This document shows positions 8,141-16,383 of a stretch of 64,000 bases of DNA, one piece after another. The stretch comes from a bacterium. GTDB taxonomy: Bacteria; Campylobacterota; Campylobacteria; Campylobacterales; Sulfurimonadaceae. The stretch spans positions 1 through 64,000 of the forward strand of contig JAHJEG010000038.1 in the NCBI GenBank assembly GCA_018825665.1. The letters run 5' to 3'. Every line of letters begins with the position of its first letter. Positions within the stretch are counted from its first letter, which is position 1. The position numbers and the translations under genes are program-made. The notes beneath the pieces were generated by a model. The model had not been told where the DNA came from. It was given only the letters and a program-made list of their open reading frames with translations, and made no database searches.

Positions 8141-9523
8141 TTATTTTTTTGTTACAAATTTAGGGTCTGCACATCCCGCCGGTCCATAAGGACATACATA
8201 GCTTGGTTGTTGCGTTGTAACCGTCCATGTATTGGCTTTTAAAAGCTCCTCTTTTGTGACTAAAGGATTTGTTACTTTGAAGCTGTAAATATACTCGACT
8301 GCCTGATTAGGGTCATATACTTTGCCGTCCATAAACATATTGTATTTATCCACACCGTCTTTCTTCCATGGGCTTGGAGGAAGTGAGTAGCCAATCTCTT
8401 TTGCAACTTCTGCAAAAAGGTCAGGACGATATACAGATTCAATGACGGCTTTCATGTCAACGGGTTTGTCAAGCTGACCCCATCTGTACATTTGAGTGAT
8501 AAACCACATTCCGTGAGAGTAAAAAGGATATGCAGCATAGTAGTTTGCAAAAACATTAAACTGTGGATTTTCCTCTGATTTTTGCCCTTTTAAGTACTGA
8601 AACGTACCTGTCATCGATTTCTCCAAAACACTTACAGGTGCTTTTACGTAGTTAGGCTTACTAAGGATTTTTGCCGCTTCTTTACGGTTTTCCCATGAAG
8701 CGTCCAGCCACATTTGAGCTTCGATAATCGCTTTCATAACAGCTTTTGTCGTCTCAGGATTTTTTTCTATAAAATCAGCTCTTGTTTGCAATACTTTTTC
8801 AGGATTGTTATTCCAGATATCATAGTTGGTAACAAGGGTTGAACCTTTTTTCTTTAAAACGATTCTTTCATTCCATGGCTCACCGACACAGTACCCTTCG
8901 ATATTTCCGGCAATAAGGTTTGAGGGCATAGTCGGAGGCGGAAAAGGTTTGATGGTTGTGTCACGGTCAGGCTCTATCCCCGAAGTCGCCATCCAGTAAC
9001 GAAGTTCATAGTTATGCGTGGATACCGGGTGAACCATACCGAAATTAAGCGGTTGGTAGTTTCCCTTCTCTGCTATATGTTTCGCATCAATATATTTTTT
9101 AAGTGATTCAGAACCGAGCGGACGCTTTTTTTCATCCATACCGTGCTCTTTCATCTTCTCGATTATATTATTTCCAAATGTGATTCCGTTACCGTTAAAG
9201 TCAAGAGATAAAACAGCTTGAAGATTTGCATTACCGTTTATCCCTAATGTCGCAGCAATCGGCATACCGGCAAGCGCATGTGAAAAATCATACTCTCCAG
9301 AAATGACTTTTTGCTGGATTCCCGGCCATCCGCCGCCTTCTTTAACGACATGCACATCCAAACCGTATTTGTCAAAAAAACCTTTTTCCTCAGCAATAAC
9401 GATAGGAGCACAGTCAGTCAGGGCGATAAAACCTATTGTCAACTTTTTCTTTTCAACTTCAGCCAATAATGATGTGGCAACCAACGATAAACCTAAACCT
9501 AATCCAACTAATTTCTTTAGCAT
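8141..9523 (-). CDS. nrtA: Nitrate ABC transporter substrate-binding protein
   Basis: This 460-residue periplasmic binding protein belongs to the NrtA/CmpA/SsuA group. Residues 1-22 form a Sec-type signal peptide (LVGLGLGLSLVATSLLA, cleavage near LLA-EV) rather than the Tat or lipoprotein signals often seen in this family. The mature part opens with the family pattern IGFIALTDCAPIVIAEEKGFFDKYGL, which forms the first lobe. It should capture nitrate (possibly nitrite) in the periplasm for NrtBD. The start is set by ATG at 9523 with AAGGAT upstream. It is transcribed divergently from the first nitrate reductase gene and shares its control region. Confidence 0.9.
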   Translation of the reverse strand: MLKKLVGLGLGLSLVATSLLAEVEKKKLTIGFIALTDCAPIVIAEEKGFFDKYGLDVHVVKEGGGWPGIQQKVISGEYDFSHALAGMPIAATLGINGNANLQAVLSLDFNGNGITFGNNIIEKMKEHGMDEKKRPLGSESLKKYIDAKHIAEKGNYQPLNFGMVHPVSTHNYELRYWMATSGIEPDRDTTIKPFPPPTMPSNLIAGNIEGYCVGEPWNERIVLKKKGSTLVTNYDIWNNNPEKVLQTRADFIEKNPETTKAVMKAIIEAQMWLDASWENRKEAAKILSKPNYVKAPVSVLEKSMTGTFQYLKGQKSEENPQFNVFANYYAAYPFYSHGMWFITQMYRWGQLDKPVDMKAVIESVYRPDLFAEVAKEIGYSLPPSPWKKDGVDKYNMFMDGKVYDPNQAVEYIYSFKVTNPLVTKEELLKANTWTVTTQQPSYVCPYGPAGCADPKFVTKK

Positions 9524-9532
9524 CTTTTATCC

Positions 9533-9660
9533 TTAAATTTACATTTTTTAAATGTTTGATTAGGAATTATACTACGATAGTAACACTAAATATGCAGTTA
9601 AATGATTAAAAATTATACAATATAATCTTAAGATTACATTAAATAGTATTGTATTATACT
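9533..9660. promoter_or_regulatory. Divergent nrtA / narB1 control region
   Basis: On the minus strand a TATAAT -10 for nrtA is at 9566-9571, inside ATTATACTACGA (9566-9577). On the plus strand the shared motif AAAAATTATACA starts at 9608 and ends in TTACATTAAAT at 9644; a -10 candidate for narB1 is TATTAT at 9652-9657 or TATACT at 9655-9660. A box TTAAGATTACATTAA (9628-9642) lies 95 bp from a weaker copy TTAAATTTACATTTT (9533-9547). A perfect 14-bp palindrome TAATCTTAAGATTA spans 9623-9636. The region 9533-9644 aligns without gaps to 14626-14737, with about 76 of 112 positions identical by my hand count. Confidence 0.75.
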
Positions 9661-9686
9661 GCTTAGAATACAATATGGAGTCTTTT

Positions 9687-11669
9687 ATGATTAGGTCTGT
9701 TTGCGGGTATTGCGGTGTCGGTTGCGGTATAGAGTTTGATGTGAGTAAGCTTATCGGGGATGTCACATATCCTATTAATGAGGGCAAGGTATGTTCAAAA
9801 GGTGTATCCGAATTGATAAGCATTCAAACTTCTACAAGGCTGCTAAGGCCGCAGGTAAGAAAAAATATAGAGGATGCGTATGCAATTTCAAGCTGGCAAA
9901 AGAGTATCTCTTTAATAGGAAATGCAGTTAAAAACACCGATAAAGATAAAATAGGTTTTTATCTCTCCGGTCAACTTCTCACGGAAGATTATTACATAGC
10001 CAATAAGCTGGGCAAGGGTTTTATAGGCACAAACAATGTGGATACAAACAGCCGCACCTGTATGTCAAGCGCCGTTACAGCCTATAAAAAATCGCTTGGG
10101 GCGGATTTCGTGCCTTTAAGGATGGAGGATATATTTAAGAGTGACCTGCTCATACTTGCAGGTGCAAATACGGCAGAAGCGCATGTGGTCTTTCACAATC
10201 AGATCAAAAAAGCCAAAAAGTCAGGTTTGAAAATCGTTGTTATCGATCCAAGGCTTACAGATACCGCAAAAATAGCAGACATTTATCTTCCTTTAAAAGC
10301 AGGAAGCGATATCGATTTTTTTAATTTGATCTCAAAAAGGCTGATTGATGAAGATTTATATGATAAAGAGTTCGTGGAGCAGCATATCAACAATTTTGAA
10401 CTCTTAAAAAACAAGTTTAAAAGAGTTCCCGTTACAAAAATGCTCAAACGTACAGGACTCTCAAGCGAGCAGTTCGAAGAGTTTTGGCAGCTTTATAAAA
10501 AGAGTAAGAACATAATATCATCCTGGACAATGGGCTTGAATCAATCTTCACAGGGGGTTGACAAAAATCTGGCACTCATCAATACACATCTGCTAAGCGG
10601 AAAAATATTCAAAGAGGGAAATGGTCCGTTAAGCCTTACCGGACAGCCAAATGCAATGGGCGGAAGGGAGGTAGGAGGGCTCTCAACCGTCCTTGCCGTC
10701 CATCTTGGCTTTGATGAGAAGAGTATAAAAAAAGTTTCAAAATTTTGGAATACGGATAAAATTGATACCAAAGTCGGTCTTACAGCGACGCAGATGTTCG
10801 AAGCAAACTTGGATCTTTTGATAATCTGCCACACAGACCCCGTATACCATCTTCCAAATAGACATAAAGTAGAAGAGCTTATAAAAAAGATACCTATGGT
10901 CGTGGAGATTAATGCTTATGAAAACTCTGAAACCTCGAAGTTCGCCCATATAAGGCTTCCGGCTTCTCCATGGGGAGAAAAAGAGGGCACGCAGACCAAT
11001 CTTGACAGAACGATTACAAAGCAGATGAAACTTACAAGAACCTCTATAGACTGTAAGCCCGATTGGGAAATATTTCAGTTGATTGCGCAGGAACTTGGCT
11101 TTGAAAAAGAGTTTTGTTTTAAAAATACCAAAGAGATATTTGAAGAATACCAGCAGATGACCAAGCTCAACGATTATATGGACATAAGCGAAGCTTCTTA
11201 TGATGCGTTGAGTGATACGCCTTTTATTTGGGGTAAAAAAATAAAAAACTTTTTGACACCTGACAAAAAAGGGAATCTGTTTTTTGTTGAGAACAAACTT
11301 TTAAGCGAAAAGGTCTCTTTGGAATATCCTTTCGTGCTTTTGACGGGAAGAACAAGAGACCAGTGGCACAGCGGAACAAAAACAAATCTGCCAATGACCT
11401 TGTTAAAATATAAAGAGCTTAATTTTTGTGAGATACATCCAAAGGATGCAGAGCTATTGAATGTCAAAGAGGGAGATACGATAAAGGTTACCTCAAGAAG
11501 GGGAGAACTTTTAACAAAGGCACTTGTAACGGAGTCTATCAGAGAAAAAACTATTTTTATACCCATAAGCAACAGAGAGATAAATTATCTCACCAATGAT
11601 TTGCTTGACAGGGAATCTTTACAGCCCGATTATAATCACAGTGCGGTAAAGATACAAAAAATAGAATAA
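9687..11669 (+). CDS. narB: Assimilatory nitrate reductase catalytic subunit, first copy
   Basis: This 660-residue molybdopterin (bis-MGD) oxidoreductase of the NarB/NasA type reduces nitrate to nitrite in the cytoplasm; there is no Tat signal. The N-terminal [4Fe-4S] ligands are Cys6, Cys9, Cys13 and Cys36. Cys125 in SRTCMSSAV is the expected molybdenum ligand, and the C-terminal domain has RTRDQWHSGTKT. It is somewhat shorter than most family members and has no extra C-terminal [2Fe-2S] domain, so its electrons should come from ferredoxin or another small carrier. ATG at 9687 is chosen because GGAG at 9677-9680 is well placed; the in-frame ATG at 9675 contains that ribosome binding site. 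Confidence 0.87.
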   Translation: MIRSVCGYCGVGCGIEFDVSKLIGDVTYPINEGKVCSKGVSELISIQTSTRLLRPQVRKNIEDAYAISSWQKSISLIGNAVKNTDKDKIGFYLSGQLLTEDYYIANKLGKGFIGTNNVDTNSRTCMSSAVTAYKKSLGADFVPLRMEDIFKSDLLILAGANTAEAHVVFHNQIKKAKKSGLKIVVIDPRLTDTAKIADIYLPLKAGSDIDFFNLISKRLIDEDLYDKEFVEQHINNFELLKNKFKRVPVTKMLKRTGLSSEQFEEFWQLYKKSKNIISSWTMGLNQSSQGVDKNLALINTHLLSGKIFKEGNGPLSLTGQPNAMGGREVGGLSTVLAVHLGFDEKSIKKVSKFWNTDKIDTKVGLTATQMFEANLDLLIICHTDPVYHLPNRHKVEELIKKIPMVVEINAYENSETSKFAHIRLPASPWGEKEGTQTNLDRTITKQMKLTRTSIDCKPDWEIFQLIAQELGFEKEFCFKNTKEIFEEYQQMTKLNDYMDISEASYDALSDTPFIWGKKIKNFLTPDKKGNLFFVENKLLSEKVSLEYPFVLLTGRTRDQWHSGTKTNLPMTLLKYKELNFCEIHPKDAELLNVKEGDTIKVTSRRGELLTKALVTESIREKTIFIPISNREINYLTNDLLDRESLQPDYNHSAVKIQKIE

Positions 11670-11674
11670 AAAAA

Positions 11675-13312
11675 TTATTTACAGCAGTACAACACAAGAA
11701 AAAGATTTATGACAAACATAATAGTAAAAGCCCAGCGGTAAAACAATGCCGGAGAGCGTTCTATGATGGTGCTTTCTTTGAAAAAGAAGGGTTTTACCTT
11801 ATGCGGATTGTTTATCTCGAAATCCATCTCTGAGTAATTGTTGTATCTAGCGTTTTTATCAGTCGAGATGGAGCGCAGAATCACGCTGTCAAGCCAGTCA
11901 GGGATATTTTTATTATAAGTACTTGGTTTTTTTGCATTTTTAAATACGGGGTTTTGAAAAGGTTCAATCTCCCCGTAAGGGTATTTTCCACTCAGGCAGA
12001 GATATAAAGTCACTCCTATTGAGAACATTTCGCTTGATTCGCTTATCGCTTCGTTTTGAAACCTGTCAGGAGATAAAAAGCTAGGTGTTCCCGCTTTTGT
12101 ATCTGTAGAAAATATCTCTGTCATATTCCCAAAATCGATTATTTTAAAGCTTGAGTTTTGCTGTTTGTCTTTTAAGATGATAATATTATGAGGTTTTATA
12201 TCACCGTGGACCAAATCATATTTTAAAAGATATTGGGCCATTTTTAGGAGCGTAGCGGCCAACTGTACGGTGTCGTCAATGGAGAGGCAATTTGTCGAAA
12301 GATAATCATTTAGATTTTCACCCTTAAAATACTGCATGATATAGTAACACTGCGTTCTGTTTTTTGGAATGACCGCTTTTGGAAAGATCTCATACTTGAG
12401 TCTTTTGGCATTCCAGGCTTCTTTGATAAAAAGGTCGTGTTTTTTTGTATCGTCTATAACTTCCAAAGGGGCGAATTTGATGACATACTGCTTTGTCTTT
12501 TTTGAGCACAGCCAGGTTCTGTTATTGTTGATAAGCGATTTTTCCAGAACATAGCCATCAATATTCTCTCCTCTGTTTAGTTTCTGCGAAATGAAGAGCT
12601 TTTGTTGCTTGAGTCCTTCAATTTCATCCGCTTTTAGGATATCCAGGACCACGGCCGTCGTATCATCGGGAAGCATATCTTCCATCAGTCTGCTTGCTTT
12701 TTTTACTAAGCTCGATGCTCCTGAACTTATCCCTCTCTCAAGACGATTGTCGCTCATGATATTGTAAAGTCCGTCACTGCAAAGAAGTATCTTGTCTCCC
12801 TTTTGAATGATGTTTTCAAAATAGTAGGGCTCGACATCTTTTTCTATTCCTATGGCCTGAGTCAGGACATTTTCATATCCCGCTTCATCCATTGAATGAT
12901 CAAAAGACAATTGTGTCAGAGTTTTATCTCTAAAGAGATAGATTCTGCTGTCACCGACATTCGCTCCATAGAGGCGATTGCCCTCTATCACGACCAGGGT
13001 GAGTGTTGTTACAAGTTCGCTTCGTTCATAGTTTGTTTGGGATTCCTGGTAAAGTATAGCGTTGATCGATTTGATGAAAGTGCTTATTGATTTTTCAATA
13101 CTCCAGGATTTTGGACGTATTTTGAAGTTGTTGATGAGGTAGTTTGTCACCCTTTTTGCAGCTTCTGCACCCTCAGCGGCACTTCCTACTCCATCACACA
13201 CTACGGCAATACTTACATTGCCGATAATTTTGAAATCATAAAAGTCATCACCAACCAGTTCCTTGCCTTTTGCCAATGAAAAACCCGAGCCTTTAATATT
13301 GATGGATGACAT
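11675..13312 (-). CDS. PP2C phosphatase - Ser/Thr protein kinase fusion, nitrate locus
   Basis: This 545-residue signalling protein joins two opposite activities. The N-terminal ~240 residues are a PP2C phosphatase (VCDGVGSAAEG, ANVGDSRIYLF, LCSDGLYN, PDDTTAVV with the metal-binding Asp residues). The second half is a protein kinase with VIKFAP (ATP-site Lys), catalytic loop HGDIKPHN near residue 367 in place of the usual HRD, an intact DFG, and a GTPSFLSPDR activation segment; the glycine-rich loop is poor. A single C-terminal membrane anchor ends in LYCCK. ATG at 13312 follows AAAGGAAA; the frame is open further but would overlap narK. It lies 14 bp after narK in the same operon. From memory, similar fusions occur beside nitrate-assimilation genes in Pseudomonas, so a role in sensing or tuning nitrate use is plausible. 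Confidence 0.85.
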   Translation of the reverse strand: MSSINIKGSGFSLAKGKELVGDDFYDFKIIGNVSIAVVCDGVGSAAEGAEAAKRVTNYLINNFKIRPKSWSIEKSISTFIKSINAILYQESQTNYERSELVTTLTLVVIEGNRLYGANVGDSRIYLFRDKTLTQLSFDHSMDEAGYENVLTQAIGIEKDVEPYYFENIIQKGDKILLCSDGLYNIMSDNRLERGISSGASSLVKKASRLMEDMLPDDTTAVVLDILKADEIEGLKQQKLFISQKLNRGENIDGYVLEKSLINNNRTWLCSKKTKQYVIKFAPLEVIDDTKKHDLFIKEAWNAKRLKYEIFPKAVIPKNRTQCYYIMQYFKGENLNDYLSTNCLSIDDTVQLAATLLKMAQYLLKYDLVHGDIKPHNIIILKDKQQNSSFKIIDFGNMTEIFSTDTKAGTPSFLSPDRFQNEAISESSEMFSIGVTLYLCLSGKYPYGEIEPFQNPVFKNAKKPSTYNKNIPDWLDSVILRSISTDKNARYNNYSEMDFEINNPHKVKPFFFKESTIIERSPALFYRWAFTIMFVINLFLVLYCCK

Positions 13313-13326
13313 TGTATTTCCTTTGC

Positions 13327-14607
13327 CTAAATTCTTCCGCCGGCACTCACGCCCCAGGTGGTTCTCCATCTGGTCTTTACTAAAGAGATTCCCATAAGAG
13401 CTATCATAACAACTGCCGCAAATATTATGAAACCTGCCGCATAACCGTCAAATGCACCCTTGCTCCATCCCAGAGTTTTAATAAGTGCCGTACCGCCAAG
13501 GCCGCCTGCTGCACCTATTATCCCCGTCATAATACCGATATCCTTACCAAATCTTTGGGGAACCAACTGAAATACTGCACCGTTTGCCATACCAAGACTT
13601 GCCATGATTAAAAACAAAACCAAGATAGCAACACCAAAAGGAAGTGTCATTGTAGCATTTAAGACAGCCAAAAGAGTCACCGTACCAAAGAAGATATATA
13701 AAGATTTAATACCTCCAAGCTTATCCGCAACAGCACCGCCAACAGGACGGAGAATAGCACCTGCAAAGATACATAAGGCTCCAAAATAACCGGCTACGAC
13801 TTTAACATTTCCCTCATTAAGGACATCCATACCAAAGACACTCATATCCGCCTGGTAAGTGTTCATCAGATAGACTTTCATATATCCCGCAAAGCCTACG
13901 AAACCACCGAAACTTACGGCATAAAAAAGGTTAAACCACCAAGTATCTTTGTCTTTTAGCAATTTGCCATAATCTTTTAATTTTTTAGGATTTGCTTTGT
14001 ATACATCTTCGGGAGCATCTTTTGCCATAAACATATATGTGACAAAGATGATGGACGAGAGAACCGCACCTACTAAAAAAACTGCTTCCCAACCCCATAT
14101 TTCAGCAATCTTTGGAGCAAATAAGAAGTCGATTACAACACCTATATTTCCGGCACCTGCAATTCCCAAAACAACACCCTGAAGTTTTGGCGGATACCAT
14201 TGACCCGCCTGCGGAAGTGCTACGGCAAAAGAGGCACCTGCAAAACCAAGACCGAATGCCACGTAAAGAAGCTCATCATACGTGATGTTCGCACCCCTGA
14301 AATATGCGTAAAACAAAACAGCGATAACAACGGACTGAGCCATAAGGGCAGTTTTTTTCGCTCCAAACTTATCCACACCAAACCCCAGCAGGATTCTCAA
14401 AAGCGCACCGGCTAAAATAGGGATAGAAAGAAGTGTCGCCTTTTCCCCGGCACTCATCATAAAACCGCCGATAGCCAATGATTCACTTATCTCTGTTGAG
14501 AGTGGCCCGAGCATAGTCCACACCATAAAACTAAAATCGAAATACAAAAACGCCGCTAAAAGCGTCGGCCAGTGACCTTGCCCTTTTAATGCCTTAAATC
14601 CTGCCAT
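13327..14607 (-). CDS. narK: NarK/NasA-type nitrate transporter (MFS)
   Basis: This 426-residue major facilitator protein has about 12 membrane segments and belongs to the nitrate/nitrite porter family. The two glycine-rich nitrate signatures are present in variant form: GIAGAGNIG in the first half and GIIGAAGGLGG in the second half, with DFSFMVW in the first helix. It should bring nitrate into the cytoplasm (or exchange it for nitrite) and provides a second uptake route beside NrtABD. ATG at 14607 has AAAGGAAG upstream. It is the first gene of an operon with the PP2C/kinase fusion and is divergent from the ferredoxin-DmsC gene. Confidence 0.9.
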   Translation of the reverse strand: MAGFKALKGQGHWPTLLAAFLYFDFSFMVWTMLGPLSTEISESLAIGGFMMSAGEKATLLSIPILAGALLRILLGFGVDKFGAKKTALMAQSVVIAVLFYAYFRGANITYDELLYVAFGLGFAGASFAVALPQAGQWYPPKLQGVVLGIAGAGNIGVVIDFLFAPKIAEIWGWEAVFLVGAVLSSIIFVTYMFMAKDAPEDVYKANPKKLKDYGKLLKDKDTWWFNLFYAVSFGGFVGFAGYMKVYLMNTYQADMSVFGMDVLNEGNVKVVAGYFGALCIFAGAILRPVGGAVADKLGGIKSLYIFFGTVTLLAVLNATMTLPFGVAILVLFLIMASLGMANGAVFQLVPQRFGKDIGIMTGIIGAAGGLGGTALIKTLGWSKGAFDGYAAGFIIFAAVVMIALMGISLVKTRWRTTWGVSAGGRI

Positions 14608-14625
14608 TTTTCTTCCTTTGTAAAC

Positions 14626-14749
14626 TTAATTTTTCATTAAGTATTTGTTGAATGCAAAATTATACTACGAATATATGGAAAATATAACAGCATATTGCTT
14701 AAAAATTATACAGCATAATATTAATTTTACATTAAATTGCTGATAAAAT
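14626..14749. promoter_or_regulatory. Divergent narK / ferredoxin-DmsC control region
   Basis: On the minus strand a TATAAT -10 for narK is at 14659-14664 inside ATTATACTACGA (14659-14670), the same 12 bases as in front of nrtA. The shared motif AAAAATTATACA starts at 14701 and ends in TTACATTAAAT at 14737, followed by a -10 candidate TAAAAT at 14744-14749 for the plus-strand operon. Two symmetrical boxes, TTAATTTTTCATTAA (14626-14640) and TTAATTTTACATTAA (14721-14735), are 95 bp apart. The layout is an ungapped match to the nrtA/narB1 region. Confidence 0.78.
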
Positions 14750-14781
14750 TTTACTATACATTAATACTATGGAATACATTT

Positions 14782-16362
14782 ATGATAAATATTATGCAAA
14801 CACCACTGGAGAGTTTTATAGATTACAAAGCTGAGACCGGCATGCAATGCGGAAACTACTCCATAGACATTCCAAAATTACAAGAGGGTGAGCAATACAG
14901 GTTCCACTTTGACGCGGTTGCCTGTGTGGGATGCCGCTGTTGTGAAGTGGCATGCAATGAACAAAACAATAATCCCGCAGATATAAAGTGGAGAAGAGTG
15001 GGTGAGATGGAAGGGGGAGTCTTCCCTGCCTTTACTCAGCTTTTAAACTCTATGAGCTGCAACCACTGTATAGATCCTGAATGTCTAAGAGGCTGTCCGA
15101 CAAACTCGTATATAAAGATAGCAGAGACGGGAATCGTAGTGCATGAAGATGAGACCTGCATAGGATGTCAGTATTGTACCTGGAACTGTCCTTACGGCGT
15201 ACCCGTATATCACGATGAACGCAATATTGTGACGAAATGCCATATGTGCCATGAGAAACTCGATGTCGGTCAAACCCCTGCCTGTGTGCAGGCTTGTCCC
15301 TCTGGGGCGATAGAGATTGAAGCGGTGAATGTTCAAGAGTGGCTTGAGCGGGATATGGACAAAGAAGCAAATATGCCGTTCCTGCCGGATGCCCGCATCA
15401 CAAACTCTACGACCAGATATACATTGCCTGAAAATATGCCTGAAGATATGAAGGAGATGGATGAGCATATCCTCAAGCCCGCCCACTCTGAGATGCCTCT
15501 GGTATTTATGACGGTTCTAACCCAGATCTCACTTGGGGGATTTTTTGCACTTTTTATGGGTGATGTGATGAGCCTTTTTGGCTTTGAGGGAGCCAACTGG
15601 ATTATGGCACTCTTGGTGATGCTTCCGGCAGCTCTAGGGCTCCCGCTCTCAGTACTTCATTTGGGTCGCCCGTTTTTGGCGCTTACTGCTATGAAAAATA
15701 TAAAAACATCCTGGTTATCGCGTGAGGCATTGGCTCTTGGGGTGTTTACGGCATTGATGAATATAGTCGTCGTTTTATATCTTATGGAAGTTGCACATGC
15801 CATACGATTATTTGTTGAGGCTGTAACCTTGGCATGTGGAATCTACGGCATTTATGCCCAGAGTATGATTTACCGCATAAAAGCCAGACCCTCGTGGAAC
15901 AGAATCACTACCAATACGAAGTTTTTCGGTGTGGCGTATGTCGGTGTATTTATGCTTGGGCTTTTGGCTGTCTTTCTTGGAATGCTCGAAGTTGCCTTGC
16001 CGTTGATTGTTTTGGCAATGCTGGGTGCTTTGGCTCAGATATTTTTTAGCTATGAAGACTTGCGAACCTTGGATACACAAAACGAAAACCACTACCAATT
16101 GCAAAGAACGAAGAGACTCTACGAAGAGAACTTTTCAAAAGTAAAACTGTTTCGTTTTATTACTCTTGTTGCAGGAGGCGTTCTTTTCCCCTTACTGGCA
16201 GTGGTATTTTTAAGTGCATCCTCCTATGCCGGAGCAGCCGTAGTAGCTCTTTTGTCATTGGTGTTGATGTTTGCCAGTGAGCTAAGCGATAGATTCTTGT
16301 TTTATTCCACTGTGGTTCCTTTGGGCATGGCAGGCGGATTTTTTGTAGGAAAGTCACGATAA
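14782..16362 (+). CDS. Fusion of four-cluster ferredoxin subunit and DmsC-type membrane anchor
   Basis: This 526-residue protein combines the electron-transfer and membrane subunits of a DMSO-reductase-type enzyme. Residues ~40-205 are DmsB/NrfC-like with four [4Fe-4S] motifs: C48xxC51xxC54xxxC58, CNHCxxxxCLRGC, CIGCQYCTWNC, and CHMCxxxxxxxxxxACVQAC. From about residue 250 there are eight membrane segments of the DmsC family, with the signature LHLGRP followed by SWLSRE. No signal peptide is present, so the Fe-S part stays in the cytoplasm. It should pass electrons from membrane quinol to the nitrate reductase encoded 21 bp downstream. ATG at 14782 follows GGAATACATTT; an earlier TTG at 14737 lies inside the promoter motif and is rejected. 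Confidence 0.88.
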   Translation: MINIMQTPLESFIDYKAETGMQCGNYSIDIPKLQEGEQYRFHFDAVACVGCRCCEVACNEQNNNPADIKWRRVGEMEGGVFPAFTQLLNSMSCNHCIDPECLRGCPTNSYIKIAETGIVVHEDETCIGCQYCTWNCPYGVPVYHDERNIVTKCHMCHEKLDVGQTPACVQACPSGAIEIEAVNVQEWLERDMDKEANMPFLPDARITNSTTRYTLPENMPEDMKEMDEHILKPAHSEMPLVFMTVLTQISLGGFFALFMGDVMSLFGFEGANWIMALLVMLPAALGLPLSVLHLGRPFLALTAMKNIKTSWLSREALALGVFTALMNIVVVLYLMEVAHAIRLFVEAVTLACGIYGIYAQSMIYRIKARPSWNRITTNTKFFGVAYVGVFMLGLLAVFLGMLEVALPLIVLAMLGALAQIFFSYEDLRTLDTQNENHYQLQRTKRLYEENFSKVKLFRFITLVAGGVLFPLLAVVFLSASSYAGAAVVALLSLVLMFASELSDRFLFYSTVVPLGMAGGFFVGKSR

Positions 16363-16383
16363 AGAGATGAAAGGAAAGAGACT

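Noticed and set aside
14737-14781. TTG start of the ferredoxin-DmsC fusion
   Set aside because: It lies at the end of the shared promoter motif and upstream of the -10 box, so it would not be in the mRNA.
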